DNA of 9,135 nt. It comes from CAZNYN01 sp964577295. Lineage in GTDB: Bacteria > Synergistota > Synergistia > Synergistales > Synergistaceae. Below the pieces are notes generated by a model. That model saw nothing but the letters and a program-made list of their open reading frames with translations, ran no database searches and was not told the DNA's origin. Below, piece by piece: positions 4,046 through 9,135 of the stretch. The translations under genes were made by a program, and so were the position numbers. Where the stretch lies: contig CAZNYN010000063.1 of assembly GCA_964577295.1 (NCBI GenBank), positions 1-9,135 on the forward strand, read 5' to 3'. How positions within the stretch are numbered: position 1 is the first letter of the stretch; the number at the start of each line of letters is the position of its first letter.

Positions 4046-6661
4046 TTACGCATCGGAACGGAAATTGTGCGATTCCTCCCGACTGTTCGCGGCATGGAAT
4101 GTTATGCAGACTATTGGCGCGGGCTGGCTGTTATTTATGAGTAGGATAGTCCCTTCAAGGTATATAATATTTCCGCTGTCGCCTATGCGGCGGAAGTTCA
4201 CGGCAACAGGCTCACCGGTGGATATGGCGCTTTTAAGAGCATTTTTGAATGTGTCTCTGTCTTCCGGCACAACTCTCTGAATTACGTCGTCGGCATATGA
4301 ATCCATGCTCTCCGCTGTGACACCCATTATCTTGCGGTAGCCCTCATTCACGCGCATAACGTCAAGTTTGCCGTCAGCATATTCGTAGAGTCCGAAACCG
4401 GCGCAAAGACCTTTGAGCAGCAGATTTACGAGGCTGCTGTCTCCCATGAGTATGCCTACGTCCTCGTGGCTTAAGCCCTCGCAGCTATTGCTCGGCCCAG
4501 GGCTCGCGCAGGTATCGAGCATGTTGTTCCAAACGTCCTCGGGCACGGGTTTTGAATAGTAGTAGCCCTGTATCATATCTCCGCCGACGCTCTTTATGAA
4601 ATCCGCCTGCGCCTTGGTCTCCACTCCCTCTACAACGACGGGAAGCTCCAGGCGCTTTGCCATGTGCAGTACGGATGTCATAATAGTGCCGACACGCCCT
4701 CCGCGCTCGAATCCGATAAGGAAGCTCAAGTCCATCTTCAGAGTGTCCGCCTTTATATCCTTGAGGATTCCGAGAGAGGAATATCCGCTGCCGAAGTCGT
4801 CTATCGCCACTTTAAAGCCGTGGCTGTGCAGCTTATTCATCATATCCGCAAGAATAGCCGCGTCCAAAGTGAAGGAGGACTCCGTAAGCTCTATCTCGAG
4901 CATATCCCGCGGGATATTGTACTTTTCCGCGATACCGTCGGCTCTTTCGGGGAATGACGGGTCGAGTATGTGAGCGCGCGAAAAATTGACGGATATCGGA
5001 GCGGTGCGAAGCCCTTTTGAAATCCTATCCGCTATGCTTTTGCACACTTTTTCAAACACGTAAAAATCCAGCCTCGCTATCATGCCGTTCTTCTCGAAAA
5101 GTTCTATAAATTTTATCGGAGGGATGAGGCTGCCGTCCGCTTTCTTCCAGCGCACAAGCGCCTCCGCTCCCGCCACGGTTTCGCTCACGGCGTAATACTT
5201 GGGCTGGTAATAGACAAGAAATTCACCGTTTCTGAAAGCTGCGTCGGCAGAAGAAAGCAGAGCCAGATTCTCAAGCTGTTCCGCATAAGAGTTGTCATCG
5301 TAAAAATTAATATTGATGGAGTAGGAATTTGAGACATGGGCTGTCTTTAGGGCAAATAGGGCTCTGTCGTACATAAACTGCACAGCGGAGTTCCTATCCT
5401 GTACCGCATATACTCCGTAGACAAGCCTCATGGAATAATTTTTGACGGAAGAGCGGAACAAGCTGTCCCACTCGGTGATTCTCACACGAAGGTCGTCACC
5501 CCTGATTCGCATCAGAAGCACAAAGTCATCGGCGGAATATCTGGCGCAGAGTTCATCAGCGCCAAGCATGCCGACCGCCGTGCTGCCCACAATCCTGAGC
5601 AGATTATCCCCCGCGTCTATGCCGTTAAACTCGTTATATTGGTGAAATTCGTTGATGTCCAATGCCACTATCGCATATTTTTTTTCATCGGAAGAGCGAG
5701 AGAGAATGGCGCGCGCCCTCTTCTCAAATCCGTACTTGTTGTAAAGCCCGGTGAGACTGTCACGGTAGAGCAGCTTCTGCACTATTTTCATGCTCTTCAC
5801 CTTATTTATGGAGAAAACAGCAAGAGCTATAACCATGACAAGCAAAATCATAGCAGTCAGCAGCACGAACATTACAGGCAGACGCTTCAGCTTTGTGATA
5901 AAGTCAGGTTTGTTTGACTGGTCATACTTGAGAGCCAAGTCTTTGTCGTAATAATTATTGTCAATTTTTATGGCGTTAATGGCCTTGTTAAGGCTTGAGA
6001 GGACTGCGACGTTGCCCTTTGTCGTAACAAAATAGAATGAAGCAGGGGCAAAACCGGCCACTACTTTTATATCTCCCTTGGTATTTTGGCTTGATGCCGC
6101 GCCTGCATCCACATCGCCGTTCTCGACTGCTTTTAAAATTTCCGGCTCGTTTTCATAATTTACCAGCCTGATCGAGAACCCGTTTGCCTTTGCAAACTTC
6201 AGCAGCTCCTCGTCGTTGTTTGTCACCATGCAGCATGCGACCGTCATATTGTTGAAGGAGTTAAAATCATAAGGCTTTATGCTGCTGTCGGCGCGGACAA
6301 AGAGAGCAATGTTTGTTGTGCCGCAGTCAAGCTGGGGATAGGCGTACTTATTCTCACGCCCCTCCGCCTTAAACATGCAGCCTAAAATGTCAATTTCGCC
6401 AAGCTCAACCATCTTCATGCCGTCAGACCATGTACACTTGACAAACTCATACTTCCATCCTGTGTACTTAGCTATTTCGGTAAGGTATTCATAATTGTAG
6501 CCGCAAGGTCTGCCGTCCTCGTCAAGCTCCTGATAGCCCGAAAAGGGAAACCAACCGACCCGCACGGTGCGGCTCTCGGCTCCGCAGAGAGGAGCGGCGG
6601 TTAATAGAAGAGTGAGCAGAAGAAATGCAAACAGACAGAGGCCGGCCGACTTTACTCTCAA
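4046..6661 (-). CDS. Membrane c-di-GMP phosphodiesterase: SBP, GGDEF-like, EAL, PAS
   Basis: Predicted sensor protein of 871 residues that hydrolyses cyclic di-GMP. A signal peptide (1-28, cut after CGA) precedes a family-3 solute-binding-like domain (about 31-248) with six cysteines (53, 76, 95, 113, 143, 144). One membrane segment follows (261-285). The GGDEF-like domain (about 293-455) has SADDF at 376-380 instead of GGDEF and no RxxD, so it should not make c-di-GMP; it may bind GTP or be structural. The EAL domain (about 463-715) is complete: E500-A501-L502, N559, E591, D621-D622, K642, E678/E681 and Q698. A PAS-like domain closes the protein (about 743-858), an unusual place for it. I chose TTG at 6659-6661: it has GGGAGA at 9 bases and gives a clean MRVKSAG signal peptide. 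The TTG seven codons upstream lacks a binding site. Confidence 0.92.
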   Translation of the reverse strand: MRVKSAGLCLFAFLLLTLLLTAAPLCGAESRTVRVGWFPFSGYQELDEDGRPCGYNYEYLTEIAKYTGWKYEFVKCTWSDGMKMVELGEIDILGCMFKAEGRENKYAYPQLDCGTTNIALFVRADSSIKPYDFNSFNNMTVACCMVTNNDEELLKFAKANGFSIRLVNYENEPEILKAVENGDVDAGAASSQNTKGDIKVVAGFAPASFYFVTTKGNVAVLSSLNKAINAIKIDNNYYDKDLALKYDQSNKPDFITKLKRLPVMFVLLTAMILLVMVIALAVFSINKVKSMKIVQKLLYRDSLTGLYNKYGFEKRARAILSRSSDEKKYAIVALDINEFHQYNEFNGIDAGDNLLRIVGSTAVGMLGADELCARYSADDFVLLMRIRGDDLRVRITEWDSLFRSSVKNYSMRLVYGVYAVQDRNSAVQFMYDRALFALKTAHVSNSYSININFYDDNSYAEQLENLALLSSADAAFRNGEFLVYYQPKYYAVSETVAGAEALVRWKKADGSLIPPIKFIELFEKNGMIARLDFYVFEKVCKSIADRISKGLRTAPISVNFSRAHILDPSFPERADGIAEKYNIPRDMLEIELTESSFTLDAAILADMMNKLHSHGFKVAIDDFGSGYSSLGILKDIKADTLKMDLSFLIGFERGGRVGTIMTSVLHMAKRLELPVVVEGVETKAQADFIKSVGGDMIQGYYYSKPVPEDVWNNMLDTCASPGPSNSCEGLSHEDVGILMGDSSLVNLLLKGLCAGFGLYEYADGKLDVMRVNEGYRKIMGVTAESMDSYADDVIQRVVPEDRDTFKNALKSAISTGEPVAVNFRRIGDSGNIIYLEGTILLINNSQPAPIVCITFHAANSREESHNFRSDA

Positions 6662-6670
6662 GCAGTAACA

Positions 6671-6676
6671 TCTCCC
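6671..6676 (-). promoter_or_regulatory. Ribosome binding site deciding the phosphodiesterase start
   Basis: Minus-strand GGGAGA, nine bases before the TTG at 6659-6661. If the upstream TTG (6680-6682) were used, this sequence would be coding and no comparable site would precede it. The ATG overlapping GGGAGATG is in another frame. Confidence 0.65.
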
Positions 6677-6731
6677 AAACAAGCTGAAAAAACAAAAAAC
6701 TTATTCCGATTCAACAAATTTATACGGAGCG

Positions 6732-6760
6732 ATTATATACCATACAAAGAGAAAATTAAA
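6732..6760 (-). promoter_or_regulatory. Candidate promoter of the phosphodiesterase gene
   Basis: Minus-strand -35-like TTTAAT (6755-6760), 17-base spacer, -10 TATAAT (6732-6737). The -35 is poor, so activator dependence is possible. A TATACT preceded by TGC, in extended -10 form and slightly further upstream, is an alternative. Confidence 0.4.
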
Positions 6761-6797
6761 GTTTAGTATAGCAAATAAATATAGATGAATCCCTATT

Positions 6798-6817
6798 GCG
6801 GATTTTAAAGTATCCGC
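6798..6817. promoter_or_regulatory. Inverted repeat GCGGAT-8-ATCCGC
   Basis: Perfect 6-bp arms with an 8-base spacer. It is a GC-rich island in an AT-rich region, centred about 50 bases upstream of the candidate -35 of the phosphodiesterase gene. The position would suit an activator site, but arms this short may be chance. Confidence 0.35.
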
Positions 6818-6884
6818 CGGTTCTCATGACATATTCTACTTAATTGTACAAACTGTAAACATTATTCTGATATAAGTAAAAATA

Positions 6885-6918
6885 CTCAATATTTTAATAA
6901 CCGATGTGGAATATTGAG
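6885..6918. promoter_or_regulatory. 9-bp inverted repeat over the -35 region of the exported-protein gene
   Basis: CTCAATATT (6885-6893) and AATATTGAG (6910-6918) are perfectly complementary with a 16-base spacer; the arm centres are 25 bases apart. The right arm ends five bases before the extended -10 element, so a bound protein would cover the -35 region. The layout suits an operator for a dimeric regulator. Confidence 0.5.
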
Positions 6919-6923
6919 CAAGA

Positions 6924-6932
6924 TGCTATAAT
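6924..6932 (+). promoter_or_regulatory. Extended -10 promoter of the exported-protein gene
   Basis: TGC directly followed by TATAAT (6927-6932) is a consensus extended -10. No good -35 hexamer lies 16-18 bases upstream, where the inverted repeat at 6885-6918 is found instead. The predicted start near 6939 leaves a leader of about 75 bases. Confidence 0.6.
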
Positions 6933-7013
6933 GAGAAATATCCAAAGTAGCCTTAAAAAGTTCACTTTTAATAATCACGCATTCTGTGCTTCGGTGTAGT
7001 TTAGTGTCTAAAA

Positions 7014-9062
7014 ATGAAGAGAGCTGCTCAAATGTACAAAAAAGCGAAGATGTTTTTAAGAAATCACAGCGCGTTTTTCTTATTTTCTCTGCTTGTCGTC
7101 TGTCTTTTTGCGATGCAGAGGTCGGCAGGAGCACAAGGAGAGGCAAATCCGCTGGTAATTTCGTCGGATGCTTCTCTCTCTGTTGATATAAAAAGCCCGG
7201 TCGATTCAAAGGATATAACTCTTACGGCTGTTTTGACTGAACCTTCCGTTACTAATCCAGCCGCTTTGAACGGGACAGATTTACAGCTTAGCTACATATG
7301 GACAATTGAGACCAAAGAGAAAGGGTTCGCTGTTATTGAATCGGACGGAGGGCAGACCGCCCACCTGAAATTAACGAATATCACAGGCGGCGAAACAGGG
7401 CGCGAGAGTGCCGCAGTGACAGTTAAAGTTTATGAGCCCGACAACCCAACCCCTAAATATACGGCAAGCACAATATTCACAGTCACCAACTCATACGAAA
7501 TAACAAAAGACACCAAACTCGGCGATGGTTTTGCCCCATTCCATAAGTGGAATCAGCAGTATCCGCTAGTGACCCTTGTCATAAAAGATGACATGCCGGT
7601 ATACAGCCTTACAGTCAAAGACGGACACCGTGTTGCAATATATGACAACGGTGCGAATAACGGATGGAACGGCTCCGAAGCCGACAAAGACGTAAAAGAC
7701 AACATGCACGTCGGCCGCTTCAAGGGCGGTATAACTGTAAGCGGCGGCGGTGTCGTCGAATTTCACCGTTCAGAGTTTGTCGGCGGCCCCGTTACTGTCG
7801 GCGAAAGGGGAACATTTGCCTCTTATTACGGAACGAGAGTGCTTGTAAACGGTGATTTTAAAATAGACTCCGATACTCACGATGCGTCCAGAATACACAT
7901 AGGCGACGATGCCGGCATAGCCGGCCGCACAGCCGGGCTTCTGCAGATTGAAGGCAGCTTTAAGGCTAATGACGGCAAGTCGGACAGAAAAATACCAAGC
8001 ATATATATGTATAACCTCTCCAGACTGCGAGTCAAGGGAGCGAGAATGGACGGAGATTTTAATTTTACGGTGTATAACCACCCTCAGAATATCATCAATG
8101 CAATATTCTGGCAGGGCGGCAGCACCAGGTGGTATGCGGAGTACATAAACGGCAGCCGCACCCCGCTTCAGTCCATTTCACCGGTTCATATAGAGACGGC
8201 ATCTGCGGAAATCATAGACGCTGTTGCTATTTCCAAAGATGTCTCCGCAGTCGGAACGAAGATTGTAATAACTGAAACAAGCGGCGACTCTTCCACACCT
8301 GGGTCGGGGGATATCAAATTTAAAGTTGAGTCGGCGGATGTATATGTCGCTAATATAACTCCCGTCAAGCTGAGCACATATACGGGAACGGCAGTTGCAA
8401 AAATAGCCGCTCTTCCAGTCATTAATGCGGCAGCAACACAGTCCAAGACAATATCAAGCGGTTCCGCAGCGGGGCTTTCATCCTCATCGGCAGTGAATGA
8501 GGGCGGCAAACTCTTCCTTCTGACTATGCCGATATCAAACGACGTAATCTCGGGAGACAAACCGATAGACAATACCTTAATACTTGTCTCTGCGGACAGA
8601 ACGGGCTATCTGCACCTTGCGAAACTCACAAAGGAAAAGAAGTATGTCTCTCTGCCCAGAGTGACTGACATCAAGGACGTGACGGACGGCAAGTGGGCTG
8701 TCACAAAGACGGTGACACTCTCAAGAGATGTTCAGGAGACAACTTATAACGCAAGCGGCGACAAAGTTATTAATACTGTCACAACTAACGAAAAAGTCAC
8801 AACAGTCTGCAAAGCCGATGAGAAGTTCTCAAAGGAGGCAGCATACAACATAGTAATAGGAGTGAAGGACAACGGGCTCTATGACCACAACGCGAGCGAA
8901 GATATAGTAACTGACCCGGTTGTACTCTACACGGACGGCACTTTTGCGGAAGACCCTAAGAGCGGCGGCAGCAACGGCGGCGGATGCAGTGCCGCAGGAT
9001 GGTCAGTACTGGCGCTCGCCCCTCTCGGAATATTTGCCCTGTACGGCAGAAGGAAGAAGTAA
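7014..9062 (+). CDS. Secreted protein of unknown function with Synergist-CTERM-type sorting signal
   Basis: I do not recognise the body of this 682-residue protein. An N-terminal basic segment and hydrophobic core (about 20-34) form a signal peptide, likely cut after AGA (about 40). Residues 45-160 look like an Ig/PKD-type beta domain (YIWTIE near 94-99, then AAVTVKVYEP). Residues 165-395 are rich in Gly and beta-prone stretches and could be a beta-helix-like domain. Residues 400-645 are Ser/Thr-rich beta segments. The end is tripartite: Gly/Ser linker with GGGC (C658), hydrophobic segment (661-677) and RRKK. This matches the Synergist-CTERM sorting class, so export and cell-envelope attachment are expected; the processing enzyme is not in the window. 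Start is uncertain: no clear ribosome site precedes the ATG at 7014, and the in-frame ATG at 7032 has only a weak AGAGAG. It is monocistronic. Confidence 0.85.
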   Translation: MKRAAQMYKKAKMFLRNHSAFFLFSLLVVCLFAMQRSAGAQGEANPLVISSDASLSVDIKSPVDSKDITLTAVLTEPSVTNPAALNGTDLQLSYIWTIETKEKGFAVIESDGGQTAHLKLTNITGGETGRESAAVTVKVYEPDNPTPKYTASTIFTVTNSYEITKDTKLGDGFAPFHKWNQQYPLVTLVIKDDMPVYSLTVKDGHRVAIYDNGANNGWNGSEADKDVKDNMHVGRFKGGITVSGGGVVEFHRSEFVGGPVTVGERGTFASYYGTRVLVNGDFKIDSDTHDASRIHIGDDAGIAGRTAGLLQIEGSFKANDGKSDRKIPSIYMYNLSRLRVKGARMDGDFNFTVYNHPQNIINAIFWQGGSTRWYAEYINGSRTPLQSISPVHIETASAEIIDAVAISKDVSAVGTKIVITETSGDSSTPGSGDIKFKVESADVYVANITPVKLSTYTGTAVAKIAALPVINAAATQSKTISSGSAAGLSSSSAVNEGGKLFLLTMPISNDVISGDKPIDNTLILVSADRTGYLHLAKLTKEKKYVSLPRVTDIKDVTDGKWAVTKTVTLSRDVQETTYNASGDKVINTVTTNEKVTTVCKADEKFSKEAAYNIVIGVKDNGLYDHNASEDIVTDPVVLYTDGTFAEDPKSGGSNGGGCSAAGWSVLALAPLGIFALYGRRKK

Positions 9063-9094
9063 AGAAGAAAGCTGTGCGAGCAAAGCGATATTAC

Positions 9095-9127
9095 AAAATG
9101 GGCTGACCGTCGGGTCAGCTCATTTTT
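9095..9127 (+). terminator. Intrinsic terminator of the exported-protein gene
   Basis: Stem AAAATGGGCTGACC with GGTCAGCTCATTTT around the loop GTCG: 14 pairs including one G-U, with a GC-rich upper part, ending in a run of five T. It lies 33 bases after the stop. The A run opposite the T run means it might also work in the other direction for a gene beyond the window. Confidence 0.9.
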
Positions 9128-9135
9128 ATATCCCG

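Larger units (their letters stand above)
6662..7013. other. AT-rich divergent regulatory region
   Basis: About 350 bases separate the divergently read phosphodiesterase gene and the exported-protein gene. I find no gene in it. It holds the ribosome binding site and a candidate promoter for the minus-strand gene, an extended -10 promoter for the plus-strand gene, two inverted repeats (6798-6817 and 6885-6918) and a TTGTACAA palindrome (6844-6851) also found in the cyclase promoter. It is clearly richer in A and T than the flanking genes. Confidence 0.75.

Noticed and set aside
6560..6661. Lipoprotein signal in the phosphodiesterase, from the PLC|G stretch
   Set aside because: The residue before the cysteine is Leu, not Gly/Ala/Ser, so the lipobox is not met; an ordinary signal peptide cut after CGA fits better.
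6986..7004. Hairpin with a TTCG loop in the leader of the exported-protein gene
   Set aside because: The stem around TTCG is mostly G-U pairs and too weak to call a riboswitch or attenuator.
7770..8572. Minus-strand open frames inside the exported-protein gene
   Set aside because: They are antisense to a gene with signal peptide, sorting signal and terminator, and have no recognisable features.
1..9135. tRNA, rRNA, transposase or phage genes
   Set aside because: No such sequence was recognised on either strand.

Overview
The window looks like a chromosomal piece of a Gram-negative anaerobe of the phylum Synergistota, probably from an uncultured or draft genome. The strongest evidence is the C-terminus of the rightmost protein: a Gly-rich linker, a GGGC motif, a short hydrophobic stretch and a final RRKK. 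This matches the Synergist-CTERM protein-sorting signal as I know it. A run of exactly 100 N (114-213) marks a scaffold gap.

Layout. Positions 1-561 carry no convincing gene. They hold a tandem array of about 210 bp period, built from about 40-bp hairpin elements in both orientations, and then a four-unit 11-bp repeat. On the minus strand, reading right to left, come: a periplasmic-binding-domain / degenerate GGDEF / EAL / PAS protein (4046-6661, a likely c-di-GMP phosphodiesterase); a dCache / PAS / PAS-like / GGDEF protein (1564-3930, a likely diguanylate cyclase with its own promoter); a YaiI/YqxD (DUF188) protein (1038-1526); and lspA, signal peptidase II (562-996). The last three are spaced by 37 and 41 bases and probably form one operon. 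A 350-base AT-rich divergent region (6662-7013) separates them from a plus-strand gene (7014-9062) for a secreted, C-terminally sorted protein of unknown function. That gene ends at a strong intrinsic terminator.

How the parts may work together. The two large minus-strand proteins are membrane sensors with opposite predicted outputs: the GGDEF protein would make c-di-GMP and the EAL protein would degrade it. Each has its own extracytoplasmic sensor. The exported protein shares a regulatory region with the phosphodiesterase, so c-di-GMP-linked control of a surface protein is plausible, but this is inference only.

No complete new defence or mobile system is visible. The least explained items are the hairpin-repeat array next to the gap, the operator-like inverted repeats in the two regulatory regions, and the unrecognised body of the exported protein.
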